A DNA stretch of 64,000 bases from Cryptomeria japonica (taxonomy: Eukaryota; Streptophyta; Pinopsida; Cupressales; Cupressaceae): NCBI RefSeq assembly GCF_030272615.1, contig NC_081411.1, forward strand, positions 210,511,744 through 210,575,743, given 5' to 3'. Under the pieces are notes generated by a model. That model had not been told where the DNA came from. It searched no databases and saw nothing but the letters and a program-made list of their open reading frames with translations. Shown here one piece after another: positions 32,521 through 44,154 of this stretch (position 1 is the first letter of the stretch; every line of letters begins with the position of its first letter). The position numbers were made by a program, and so were the translations under genes.

Positions 32521-34107
32521 ATGACAAGAGGAAGACTGGAAAATCAAGAGGTATGTCTTATTTCTCAAATTGAACCATCATCAATTAATGAGGCATGTGA
32601 AGATAAACACTGGATTAAAGCCATGGAAGAAGAATTAGAACAAATTGAAAAGAATAACACATGGACATTAGTTCCCTGGCCTAAAGACAAAAATGTAAGT
32701 GGAACAAAATGGGTATTCAGAAACAAACTTAATGAAGATGGCAAGGTAATCAAAAACAAAGAAAGACTAGTGTGTAAGGGATATTCTTAGAAAGAAGGCA
32801 TTGATTATGATGAAACCTTTGCACCGATAGCTAGAATTGAGTTAGTCAGATTATTCTTAGCTTTTGTAGCACACAAGAACTAAAAAGTATATCAAATGGA
32901 TATTAAATGTGCATTTCTAAATGGAGATCTTGAAGAAGAATTTTACATTGAGCAACCTGATGGATTTTCTTTGACAGATAACAAAGATATGGTTTGCAGG
33001 TTAAGGAAAGCTTTGTATGGGTTGAAGCAAGCTCCAAGAGCTTGGTATGCTAGATTGGATAAATATCTTCTAAAGATTGGTTTTTCTAAAGGTAATGTTG
33101 ACAGCAACTTATACTATAAAGTGACTAATGATGACATCTTGGTTATAGAAGTTTTTGTTGATGATATAATATTTGGAGGAGAAGATGGATTATGTAAAGA
33201 CTTTTCTATTGAAATGCAACAAGAATTTGAAATGTCTATGATAGGAGAGATAAAATTATTTTTAGGATTGCAGATTTTACAGACTGATAAAGTTATATTC
33301 TTGAGTCAATCTAAGTACTTGAAGGAGTTACTAAAGAAATTTGGGATGGAGAACTCTAAACTAGTAAGCACACCTATGACTACAAATGACAAATTATCAC
33401 TAAGGGATGAATCTACACCTGTTAATCTAACTAGGTACAAATCTATGATAGGAGGTTTACTGTATTTGACACAAACAAGACCTGATATTATGAATGTAGT
33501 GTGTATTGTTTCAAGATTTCAAAGTAATCCTAGAGAAAATCATGAATTAGCACTAAAAAAGATTTTTCGGTACTTACAAGGCACTACAAAACTTGGCTTA
33601 CGGTATCCTAGAGATGAAAACTTTGAATTATGTGCATACATAGATGCAAATCAGGCAAGAGATGTGGATGACAGAAAAAGAACCACTGGCAGAGCATTTT
33701 TTCTTGGAAGCGGATTAATTTCTTGATTAAGTAAGAAACAAAGTTGCACACCTTTATCAACAACAAAATCAGAATATGTTGCAGTAGCAATTAACTATAC
33801 ACAGGTATTATGGCTTAAGAAAATGTTGAAGGACATAAAGGTAAAATGCATGGAACCTATAACTATCTATTGTGATAACATAGTAGCAATTGATATATCT
33901 AAGAATCCAATACTACATTCTAAAACCAAACATGTTTCTATCAAACTGAATTTTCTACTGGAGAATGTTGAAGCAAAAGAAGTAAAACTAGTTTATGTGA
34001 ATACTAAAGAGCAGATTGCAGATATTTTCACCAAGCCTTTGCCTAAAGAGAATTTTGAATATCTCAGAGATCAGCTTGGGGTGATACCCCCACCGGTAGA
34101 GACTTAG
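32521..34107 (+). pseudogene. Copia C reverse transcriptase and RNase H
   Basis: The reverse transcriptase reads WIKAMEEELEQIEKNNTWTL, DYDETFAPIARIELVRLFLA, YQMDIKCAFLNGDLEEEFYI, LYGLKQAPRAWYARLDKYLL and EVFVDDIIFGG (catalytic FVDD). RNase H follows with YKSMIGGLLYLTQTRPDIM, YIDANQARDVDDRKRTTGRA, LSTTKSEYVAVA and IYCDNIVAIDISKNPILHSK, and the polyprotein ends EQIADIFTKPLPKENFEYL, PPPVET. Stops at about 32789 (TAG, from CAG), 32881 (TAA) and 33724 (TGA, from TGG) break it. Otherwise it is the best preserved pol of the window. Confidence 0.9.
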
Positions 34108-34490
34108 ATAGTTGATGTTTGTCATCAACCGACAGAATTAACAAAGAAATCTTTTACTCCGACTTTTGATGAGGAAAGCTACTTCTCAGGGGGAGTAGTT
34201 GGTATACTGAATTGGTTGGTATTTTATATTTGAACTTGGTTTTGTATTAGATTTGGCATTTGATGTCAAAGGGGGAGAGATTGATATGAAAAAACACTAT
34301 AAAAACTAATGTTACTCCTAGGGGGAGTGATTGTAATTTTGGGAGAGATTGATTTCTCTCTGTATCTGAATTTTGATTTTTGGTTATGATCTCTTTTGGG
34401 AGATTGTTGGTTTTTGGTATTTGGCATTTCTGTTTTGGCACTTTGATGGTTTTTCTGTCTTGTGTTGCCATCAATGCCAAAGGAAGAGAT
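34108..34490 (+). promoter_or_regulatory. 3' non-coding region of Copia C with repeated polypurine tracts
   Basis: Purine runs of the GGGGGAG(A)-TTG type occur near 34189, 34267, 34320, 34340 and 34398. A last one, AAAGGAAGAGAT (34479-34490), abuts the LTR. The adjacent bases often resemble the LTR start (TTGTTGG). No ORF. Confidence 0.65.
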
Positions 34491-35562
34491 TGTTGGTATT
34501 TTGGATATGTTGATATTGTTTTGTCATTGATGTCAACACCTATTAACACTTATCAACTCTGGCACTTTGGAGAATCGGTAATGTTCACCAGCAGGCAAGT
34601 AACTTTATGGACAGTCACTAGTATATGCTTCACCGACAAGATATAATGTTCACCGACACTTGGAATGACATGGAAAACACATGTTTATGTTGAAGACATC
34701 GTTTGGACACTTTGTCTTGGAGATTTGTTCATTGGTATATTCGTGTTTGCATATTTGTTGTTACCAGCAAATAGGTCCACAATAAGCATCGACAAGCTTA
34801 TCTATTCCAGATCAGCACGACACGCTTTGGAGATGATTTATCAATATTGTAAATGCATTAAGCCAAAATGTTGAATCAGATATTGCATCGGTTATTGATT
34901 TACTTGTAAATTGTTTTTATTGTAATATCTTTTAGAGCTGACCTACTAAAATTGGTCTTAGGTTATGGTATATATGTAAGATCTTATTTATAAGATCAAA
35001 ATGTGAATATGAGAAGGAATTGTAATTCAGTATATGCAAGAATAAGTAGAGATATACACACAGAAATCATTTCAAGGTTAAATGAAGGTTTTTGTGAAGG
35101 AAATCAGAACTACACCGGTACTGAATCCATCATATGAAGATGCTATTTTGAGTAGTACATCATTATTGGATTTAACCATCCAGTTGTAGTCAGTGTGACT
35201 CCTATTTGTGTTTGAGTAGTGAGCTCTAGGTGCTTGGCCTTTTTGCATGTGCAGACCCCATTTGTATACACATACTATCTGCAGTAGTATACTCTGATTG
35301 TGGGTAAGGTTTCCCACCATGGTTTTTCCCCTTACAGTGTTTTCACGTACAAATATTGGTGTTATATGTTGTGGATGTTATTGTCTTTCTGTTTCATGCA
35401 TTAATCTTTACTTGTACTGCAATTAACTGACTAATTGTCTACCGACGTAAAGTTTGGTTTACTGGTATTAAGCATTAAGGTTGGTTAAGTTTTTTTTGGT
35501 TTGAATTTATTTGACAACTAATTCACCCCCCCCTCCCTCTTAGTTGTCTCTAGGACCTAACA
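34491..35562 (+). repeat. 3' LTR of Copia C
   Basis: 1,072 bp, from TGTTGGTATT to GGACCTAACA. It is uninterrupted and shows the pre-insertion sequence of the E target (CATTATTGGATTTAACC near 35161-35177). Confidence 0.9.
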
Positions 35563-37600
35563 ATTTGTGCATCCGAAATTGGTTTCCTCACAAACCTTTG
35601 ACAGGTTTTACTCCTTTTGAGGCTTGGGCTAGTAGGAAACCGATTGTGAGACATTTCAGAGTCTTTGGGTGTCAAGCATGGGCTCGCATTCCTCCACAGA
35701 AATGAAAGGCATTGTAACCTTAGAGTATCCCTTATCTTTTTGTTGGATATCTTGAGAGACATGAGGTGTTCTTTGAGAGGAGTGTTCATTTTGAGGAAAG
35801 CTCCCCTAGCTTAGCCTCTCTACTTCCTCCACCTTCCTCCTTTTTGGATAGTGATGCTAGTGATTTAGATGATGAGACTCCTTCAACTCCAACTCGTAGG
35901 GTTACACCTCAATAGGATCCACTTGTAGTTGAGGAGCCTCATTCTCTACCTCCACCTAGACCTCGTTGGGCTCGATAGACACTTTAGTTAGCGAGTTGTC
36001 TTATTGGGGATCCTTCAGATACATAGAGGACTTGATTAGAACATCAGGAACTTCCACGTGCATACATTTCTACCACTTCCAATCCACATACATTTTGGGA
36101 AGGATTAGGGGTTCCTGAGTGGGACCAACCTATGGAGGAAGAGTAATGTTCCTTGATGAGGAACAACACATGGGAGTTAGTCCCTCTCCCTAAGGGGAGA
36201 AAGATGGTTTGATGTAAGTGGATCTATTGAACCAAGTTTGTAGAAGATGGTAGTGTAGATAAGTATAAGGATCATCTTGTTCTGAAAGGTTTCTCTTAAG
36301 TTCCAAGTACTGAATATACTGAGACCTTTTCTCCCATAACCAAGATGAACTCCATTCTCTTGACACTTTCTATTGCTACAGCTCATGGTTGGGCTGTACA
36401 TCAGATGGATGTGAGGAGTTATTTTCTTCATGGGGATCTTGATGAGGAGATTTATATGGAGCAGCCACAGGGTTTCATCCAGGATTCTTCCTTGGTTTAC
36501 AATTAAATCTCTCTACAACCTTAAGAAGGCCCCCAGGGTTTGGTATGCCCTGATGGTTTCCTTTCTTCTCTCGACAGGGTTCACCATGTGTCATTTTGAT
36601 CCAAATGTCTACATTTTACGACAGGATGACTCTCACTTGATGCTTGTGCTCTATGTTGATGATTTCATCATTACAGGGAGCACTGCATCCATCATTAGCA
36701 GGGTCAAATATTATTTGCATGATAGATTTGCTATGACTGACTTCGGTCTTTTGCACTACTTTCTCAAGATAGAGATTTCACAGTCTCCTTCTGGGCTTAC
36801 ACCATCACAGCCCAAGTATTCTCTTGATCTACTTGCACACTTTGATATGGCTGATTGTAAGCCTGCATCGACTCCCTTTTTTTCGAGGGCCAAGCTTGAG
36901 GCTCAGTGCTTTTCTCCACCAGTTGATGCCACATTGTATCGTCAGCTTGTGGGTAGTCTCATCTACTTGACTCACACACACTCTGATATTTTATTTTCAA
37001 TTGGCATTGTTTATCACTTCATGCAAGAACCACATGAGCTTCATTAGAAAGCCGCCAAATGCATCCTTCACTACATCTAGGGTACACATCACTATGGGAT
37101 TCATTATGAAGCAGGCAATTGAATTCTCTTGGTTGGTTAAATAGACTCTGATTGGGCTGGCAATCTTGATGATCGTAAGTCTACTTAAGGTTACATCTTC
37201 CACCTTGGTTTAGGCCCCATTTGTTGGCAGAACAAGAAGCAGCATGCTATTGCTCTCTCTTCAACTGAGGCTGAGTATCAAGGGGTTGTTAACACAGTGA
37301 CTAAGACCATTTGGCTTCAGCGGATTCTCAGAGAGTTTGGGTTCACCACTCCATGACCGACAGTTCTACATTGTGACAATCTAAGTGCTATTGCAATATT
37401 GAAGAACCTGGTCCAGCATTAGCGGACCAAACACATCGAGATTCATAAATAATACATCCAAGAGCTGATTCAGGAGTAGGTCCTTGATTTGTAGTATTAT
37501 CCTATAGTAGAGCAGGTTGCTAACATCTTTACCAAACCTTCCACCAAGAGTAATTTCTAGCAGTTGTGAGCTCTCTTCGGGGTGTAGGATATCTCATTAG
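35563..37600 (+). pseudogene. Copia D integrase end, reverse transcriptase and RNase H
   Basis: Integrase end: NWFPHKPLTGFTPFEAW, then HFRVFGCQAWARIPPQ. Reverse transcriptase: WELVPLPKGRKMV, ETFSPITKMNSILLTLSIAT, GDLDEEIYMEQPQGF, SLYNLKKAPRVWYALMVSFL and LYVDDFIITGS with YVDD intact; the longest open piece is 36430-37047. RNase H: DSDWAGNLDDRKST, LSSTEAEYQGVV, LHCDNLSAIAILKNLVQH and VANIFTKPSTKSNF. Many stops are TAG or TAA at former Gln or Trp codons. Confidence 0.85.
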
Positions 37601-37861
37601 GGGGGTCATTTGACTTCTCCTTCCTCTCTTTTGGGGGGGAATTTTTCCTCTTTGAGAGTATTTTGTACATGCATCTCTCTTTTGGGGGGAAGTTTTTTCA
37701 AACTGGGTTTTCTCCCTTTCTCTGTTTGTGAGAGATTGCATTGCATAGGTTTGCTTGCATTTTCTTATTGTACATGGGTACCTATCATGGCCTAGTAGTT
37801 GGGACACATCTTGCATTGTTGACTTGTGTCTTCATTCCCCTAAGTTATACTTAAGGGGGGG

Positions 37862-38312
37862 TGTTGGTGTAAATATTTATTCATCATGGATATTATTACA
37901 CTTTACTTAAGTTAACTTAGGATAATGTATCTCGTCGTAGTTTGGATATGAGACACTTAGGGAAGTGTGCACATAGGGATGTAGCATGTAGGAGAAATTC
38001 CACCTTTTGTGGTCTTATCTTGTTGTTACACTCCACATTCGGTGGGTCCTCCACCTCTTGTGGAATATTATATTATTTCTCTTACCTACCCCTACTTTTC
38101 CTTACCTAAACTTGTTTCTCATTGAGCCACATGTCATGATTGTGTGCTCACATATCCATATGGCCTTGCCTATATAAGTGGGCCCATATTCATTTTATTG
38201 GTTAATCCAGTTGATGATTTGCATATTGATGAGAATACAGTTTTGTTCTTGTCATACTATTGTCTCTTTTTTGTGCTTTTCATTGTGCCCTTTATCTTGG
38301 CAAAATCTCACA
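37862..38312 (+). repeat. 3' LTR of Copia D
   Basis: 451 bp from TGTTGGTGTAAAT to AAAATCTCACA, with TATATAAG at 38171-38178. Related to the LTR piece at 3283-3729. Confidence 0.85.
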
Positions 38313-39077
38313 ATTATCAATCAATTCTTGAATTTTATTTCTCAATGAAAAACACTTTTTAGTATCATGACCAGGATGACGATGATATTGACAAAAATAT
38401 TTAGCATCAAAGTAAGGAGAATTTGTTCTAGATGGATCAATTGGTTTGATTTGGGGAATTTTTAGTACATTATTTTGTATTAACTGAGACAGAATGCTTT
38501 GCAAAGATTCATTCGAAGGAGTAAACTATTTTTCTCTTTTAAAGAATTTTGACAAAGGAGGCAGACCTGTAGCACCTATGAGTTGATTGTTGTTGTTGTT
38601 TCCATTGAATTTGATAAATCCTTTCTTTGGTTTGAACTTCACAAATGGTTGTTGCGCATTATAACCCTTATCACTAGAACCATGGAAGGAGATGATTGTT
38701 TCAATCGACTCACAATTAGTTGATAATTGTGAAGTACTATGCACAACTGTGGAAAGGAAGTAAAATCAGTTAAAAGAAGTTTATCCCGAATATCTTTTTC
38801 TAAATTAGCAATAAAAATATTTTTAATGTCTTGATGAGGCATAGGAAAAGAAATCAGTTAATGTAACTTTAGGATGAATGTTATTGTGAAATTGTTGAAT
38901 AAAAGCATTAGCTAGCTGTTGAAAATAAGTAACAAAATAATGAGGCAAATAAAAATACCAATGCAAAGCTCTATCCCTTAATGTTCTAGTAAAAAAAAAT
39001 TCTAACAACCTTTGATCATGAGAAAAGTCACTATACATAGTTTGGAATATTTTAACATGAGTTAAAGGATCACCTTT
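38313..39077 (-). pseudogene. Element F gag, C-terminal part
   Basis: Matches 25240-26060 of element E: LFHRTLRDRALHWYF-like retro-gag segment, NIFIANLEKDIRDKLLLTDF, and a CHHC-type motif with YHRHPGHDTKKCFSLRNKIQ. Several frameshifts. A large internal deletion removes part of the region between the gag core and the AN-LEKDIRDK segment. Confidence 0.75.
39040..39077 (+). repeat. 38-bp direct duplication, left copy
   Basis: Identical, base for base, to 40774-40811. Both copies are element F gag sequence, and they flank the inserted palindromic LTR product. Confidence 0.9.
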
Positions 39078-40773
39078 ATGGGCAATGTATTGTCATTGAT
39101 GTCAACTGGTAAGTATGTCAACTGGTATGAAAGATATTGTTACCAACATTGGATATTGTTGGCATGTTGATGTCAACTAGTATGGGATGTCAACCGATAA
39201 GTTTGTCAACTGGTAAGCAAGAAAACCTAGTAAGTGTAGTCTGATATCACATGACCTAATCGACAGAATAGGCAAGGGCACGATATGAAGGTTAACTGGT
39301 TAGTGTATACTAGTAGCATGTTTGGTTGGTGACCAAAGTTGAACTGACACAATCAAGTGAGATGGATGTTGGCAGATATGTCAAGTGAATGTGTAGTGGT
39401 AGGTGAATAATGTGTAAGTGAGGTGGTTGCTGACTAAGTCCATATTAATTGTCAACTGCAAAAACCACAGATTAGTTGTAAAGGATTGTGGCTCAAAGTA
39501 GATCAAAGGGGAAATATTTTATTCTTTGACATCATGATCAAAGTAGGATACTTGATCATGTAGTTGATCTGAGAAAGAAACTGCTAAATCATTTCTTGTG
39601 ATCAAAAAATCAAGAGTGATGAATAGAGTCCAGTTTGCTAAATATAGTAAACGTTCATATGAAGAATAAAATAGGACAGAGATTTTTACTATTGCAAGTT
39701 GTCGATTCAAGAAAGATAAGATCCAATTTGAGATCAATAAAGTTTGGTGAAGAAAACCCTAAGCGAGTGAAGTTTGAGTTTTTATTTTGGTGGGAAAGCA
39801 TATATATAAATATGCAGATCAAAAACTTAAGTATGTTGATAGAGGATGCTTTATGAGAGATTTATGATAAAGTGAATCTTTGTGATGCAAGAGTTGATTA
39901 GTCTGAGAGTGAAAGAAAATATTGAAGGGACTAAGTATTGGAGAATAACCGATAAGGATGGTTTTACCGGAAAGGGTTAAGGTAACTAATAAATTATTAT
40001 AGAGGTTAACAATTTATTAAATCGATAGTGTCTGAATTGGTAAGATAGTAGTAGAGAGTGAAGGAGAGCAGAGTGAGTTTCAGTGAAGATCTAGCAAGGT
40101 TGAAACTGATTTGTAGGGGGTTCAAAATGTAAGAATAGAAGACTAGTAGAAAAGAAGAAGCAGTGTGATAGATAAGAGTTTACCTGGCAGAGTCAACAGT
40201 TTCTAGGTGTTGCAAAACTCATTTGTAACCAAGTGTTTATCACTGTACTAATTTTATATCTCATTCTATTTCACTAAGTGGGTGCTTGGTGCAGGGGTTA
40301 GTTCTCCTTGAGGTGGTGCTCAAAATAGAATAGGAGTTGGTGCTCCTTTGAGTAGGTGTCAATAAATTTTTAGGGGTTGGTGCTATTTGGGTTGGTGTCC
40401 TAAACATTGTAAAACTTTTATTTCACCGTGAGGCTAGATTGGAGTAGTAGATCTCCAACAACATTTCTCATCGAGGCTTTTCCCATATTGGGTTTTCCTT
40501 GTATATTCGGTATTATGTGATGTGCTCTTGTGTGTGATTGCTTGTTAGTGCTTTCTTTATCCTACTAGTTGCACACATTATTTGAAATTATTTATAATCA
40601 CTGATTCACCCCCCCTCTCAGTGATATCTTGTGTTCTACAATCATATCATGCACTTCACTATTCTTTCGGTTAGGTCATGTTATATCAGACCACATTTAC
40701 TAGGTTTTCTTGCTTATCGGTTGACATCAACATGCCAACAATCTCCAATGCTAGTAACAATATCTTACACAAA
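39078..40773 (+). mobile_element. Palindromic Copia LTR product inserted in element F
   Basis: A complete LTR (39157-40640; starts TGTTGGCATGTTGATG, ends GTGTTCTACA; GATTCACCCCCC..CTCTCAGT near its end) is preceded by the 3' end of an element interior (39078-39156). It is followed at once by an inverted copy of the first 100 or so bases of the LTR (40641-40740) and of the interior end (40741-40770). The outer arms (about 39130-39275 and 40640-40768) are therefore inverted repeats, the left one with 36 extra bases. No coding sequence. The flanking duplication is 38 bp rather than 5. Confidence 0.85.
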
Positions 40774-40811
40774 GTTTGGAATATTTTAACATGAGTTAAA
40801 GGATCACCTTT
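40774..40811 (+). repeat. 38-bp direct duplication, right copy
   Basis: Right partner of 39040-39077; continues into the remaining gag of element F. Confidence 0.9.
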
Positions 40812-41809
40812 TTTATTATAAACTTCCATTCAAGGGACTTATACATTTTTAGGCGAGATGGCTCTAACAATATCATGAGATAATGGGCTCGCTACATCAA
40901 ATGTGGGCACATTATACTTTCATTGATTCATAGAAGCTATTTGTTGTTGTAAGGAAGATATTTTTTGCGAAAGGCTATTGATTGTATCTTATGTAAAAGG
41001 ATTGAAATTAGACATGTTGGATTGAGAGGGTGGAGTGCATTGTTGAATGAAGGAAGAGGTTGAGAATAAGGAGGTGGGACACTATGATAAGTGGGTAATG
41101 GGGAAGATTGGGTAGCACATGGAAGACTCATAGGAGGAATGGAGGAATTTTGATTAAAGAAGTTGTCCCCTTGACTAACATTTATAGGTGGTGAATGTGA
41201 TTGGGTAACAAGGGGAACACTCATAGTAGGAGAAATGAAAGAAGATATATTTCCCCCATGACCAACATTTGTAGGTATGACATTTTGGGTAGAAGTAGCC
41301 ATAATGTTTGATGTGAAGGTAGTAACACTAGTCATCGAAGTTGTCAAAGGAATAGAATGATTAACTTGACTAGGAGGTTGTGTATAACATAGGTATTTAG
41401 CATAATTCTTCATAGGCATGATATTTGAATCAACAATATGAGCAATACCACGCAAGGTATCAACACCATATTTATCAATTTGAATCATTATTTTTAATCC
41501 TTTAATCAATGAGAGATCTTCACTATTCGGGTATTCTTGACTCATCCATTGTTGAAGATTGTCAAATCTATTGTCCATCTTCACCAATTGATCAATGAAT
41601 ACTCTAGTTATTGATTCCTCCTCATTGTGAGATTTATCAAGAAGATAAATGGTAATATCTAAAGGATGGGAAGAAGCAACAATATCCTCATTGAAAAATC
41701 TAGCCAAATTAGGCTCCATTTCCTCAGTAATTAAACCTTGAGAAGCCTTAATTCTACAACTTCTTATAACGAGAATACTATAGGTAGGAGTAATAGTAGT
41801 AAAACTCAT
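40812..41809 (-). pseudogene. Element F gag, N-terminal part
   Basis: An open frame from ATG at 41809 to 40937 (290 codons) aligns with 26182-27036 of element E: basic start (YSILVIRSCRIKASQGL), then LVKMDNRFDNLQQWMSQEYP, then GIAHIVDSNIMPMKNYAKYL and a Pro/Ser-rich tail. In a second frame it continues toward YNVPTFDVAS at about 40900, as in E. Confidence 0.8.
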
Positions 41810-42960
41810 TCACTAGGGAAAAGAAATTGGAAAGAATAATGCAATCTTCTAGGAATTTAAAATTTGAAATTAGGGCTTTGTGTAAATAACCTCTTAATTT
41901 TGAAAGTTTGAAAGGAGAAAAAAAAAATCAAAATTAGGGTTGTCCAAATTTAACCTCTTAATTAAAATTTTGAGATTTTGAAATGAAGAAATGAATTTAA
42001 TTTTAAAAATTTGGGTATGTGTAGTGAAGCACTTAATTTTAAATGTTGAAGTTCAGATTTATTTTCAACCTTAGGGTGACCTAAAGTCAATTAAATTTCA
42101 CAAATCTCTAGAATTGTGCAATAAAATACAGACAAAATAAGCTCCCGAATTTTGAGTAGAAAAACTTGGGACCAAGTTGGTAGCAACTTGGTTCGAACAC
42201 ACAGTCCGACCAACTTGTTTCCAAATTTTTAGGGAAGCAAGATTTTATGATTTTAATGTGTATTCCAGAAGGATATGGAAAGTGGAGATGTTGAGATATT
42301 CAGAATTAAGCCTTGAAGTTTAAAAAAGGACACACTTAGGATGTTTGACAAAAGGTTTAATTGGAAGGACAACAAAAAGGGCACACTTAACAACCAACTT
42401 TTATGATGTTTAAAAGGACAAGAGGAGGCTTTAGATTTGATTGAGCCAATTAAATTCTTAAAGGAGAATTTGAAATTACACAAGGTTAATTTAATTTTAA
42501 AAATTAGGGTTTGTTACATAAACCTCTTAATTTTAAAAATTTAAATTTCAAAATTTGAATATTTCAAGGAGGGAAAATGAATTTTGAAAGTGAATCGAAG
42601 ACTCAAATTTGAAAATGAATTCAATATCTACACAATCCACAATCTCAATTTAAAATTTAAAAATAGGGTTTTCCGATTTAACCACTTTTTTTTTTTAAAT
42701 TTTAAAAATTGAAAGTGTAAATGAAAACTTGAATTATAAAAATGAAGAATTCTCATATCTTAAATAATCAATCCAATTTAGACAAATGATAATCTCAATT
42801 TTGAATCTAAAAATTAGGTTTTTTGTGAATTTAGCCTCTAAATTTTCTCAAATTGCAAAGAAACTAAGTTTGTAATTGAAAATTTGAATTTTAAATTCAG
42901 GCACTCAAATCTGAAAACAAAAATCAGAAGAAAGAATAAGACACGTCGGGTTCACCAAAA
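41810..42960 (-). other. Leader of element F
   Basis: AT-rich non-coding DNA with one diverged copy of the leader box seen in element E (about 42140-42240). On the minus strand the primer site TTTTGGTGAACCCGACGTG abuts the LTR. Confidence 0.6.
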
Positions 42961-44154
42961 TGTAAAGTGGAAAATTGGGAACCTTAGCCAAATTCACCAC
43001 TTGGAGGAAAGGTGAAAAATTAAATAAGGTTCAATTTTCACTCAGGAAGGACTTTACATTCAAAAGAGGGGGATGAATCTACTAGATCTAATCCCAAAGG
43101 ATGTAAGGATTGAATACTAAGTATATTGGAATGTAACCCTCTTTTGTAAGTTGATTAATTGAATTAAGACAAACTGCTGAAAATAGAGACAAAGTATGTG
43201 AAAACAGTGAGCTAAAAATGCAAGATTCAGTGATGGACTTGGATCTGAGAAGTTTGAGATGATCCAGAGCTTCTCTATAAAATATACAAAAAGTTGTAGG
43301 GAGTGTGTGTCCCAACAGAGGCATCCTACTATCGGTCCTCCGAAATTTTCGTGCTTCGAAAAGGGCATTTATGTCTCTGCGAATAAAGCTTAATTCTAGA
43401 AGTACAGTTGCGCACCTATTTCCTGCATATAGAAAGAAAGGGAAATGTGTTGGAAATAGGGTTTGTCTTCATATTAAACCCTAGTTTTGGAATTAACCAA
43501 GGGGTTGAAATAATTTAAATGAAATGACTGAAAGTAGAAATCCTCCTCTTTGAGGGGATGTTGATTTGTCTAAAAATGAAACACTTATACCTCCTTGTGA
43601 AGTTTTGCTTGCCTCCACATAGAATTAGGGTTCATGTAGAATGTTGTTCTCCTCTTAAATGCTTGAAATATTATCTCTATTGCTGCTCCAAAGCTTGAAG
43701 AAAGACTGAAAAATGCTCAATAGCTCTTGAATTCTTGAATGCTTGATCTCTTGAATGCTCAGATGCTTGATAATGATTGATGATAGATTCGATAGGATTT
43801 TGTTAGATGTCAAATGAGAGGTGAAATCACTCTTATATAATTGCCACTAGGTTTAATTCACTAACTTTCTAACTTATGCTGACATAGAGGGGATTTTGTT
43901 GCTTTGATTTGAGATGAGCACCAGGGAGGGACCCCAAAATGAGTCCCAAATAGGGGATCCCAAGGAACCATGCCCCTATCCCGCCCTATTTTGGGGTAGG
44001 ATTAAGGTGTAGGTAGAGTGCAGGGTTTAATTGCAATGTATTTTTTATTTGCATGAGCATATTTAGGTCTTTGATCAGGGTGAGGGGTGCAAACACTAAT
44101 GTGAAAATCCAGATGTAGTCGAAAATTGCAAGGTGTGCAATTTTAGGATGTTAC
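42961..44154 (-). repeat. 5' LTR of element F
   Basis: 1,194 bp, TGTAAAGTGG to GGATGTTACA, with a TTATATAA box at 43832. It lacks the GC-rich palindromic repeats of the E LTRs, although a C-rich segment stands in the same place (about 43925-43995). Confidence 0.8.

Larger units (their letters stand above)
20962..35562 (+). mobile_element. Copia element C (plus strand), 5' LTR split by Gypsy E
   Basis: The 5' LTR is 20962-21624 plus 29510-29901; the primer site TTGGTCTCAGAGCC follows at 29903. gag-protease and integrase-RT-RNase H fill 29950-34107, and the 3' LTR is 34491-35562 (starts TGTTGGTATT, ends CCTAACA). The 5' LTR start is odd: it reads TGATATTTTGG instead of TGTTGGTATTTTGG and has no matching target duplication. 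Subtracting element E, the copy is about 6.7 kb. It is nearly complete apart from point stops and one frameshift. Confidence 0.88.
35563..38312 (+). mobile_element. Copia element D (plus strand), 5' truncated
   Basis: It begins inside integrase right after the 3' LTR of Copia C, runs through reverse transcriptase and RNase H, a purine tract (TTAAGGGGGGG, 37851-37861) and a 451-bp 3' LTR (37862-38312). Its own 5' LTR is not adjacent; a related LTR piece sits at 3283. It belongs to a different Copia lineage from B and C, because it has LYVDDFIITGS rather than FVDD-IFGG. Confidence 0.8.
38313..44154 (-). mobile_element. Gypsy-like element F (minus strand), truncated relative of E
   Basis: The 5' LTR (42961-44154), primer site (complement of about 42943-42960), leader and gag match element E in order. 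The gag is interrupted by a palindromic LTR product (39078-40773), and the element stops at 38312 where the Copia D LTR begins. The second LTR and everything after the zinc-type motif of gag are missing. Confidence 0.8.
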
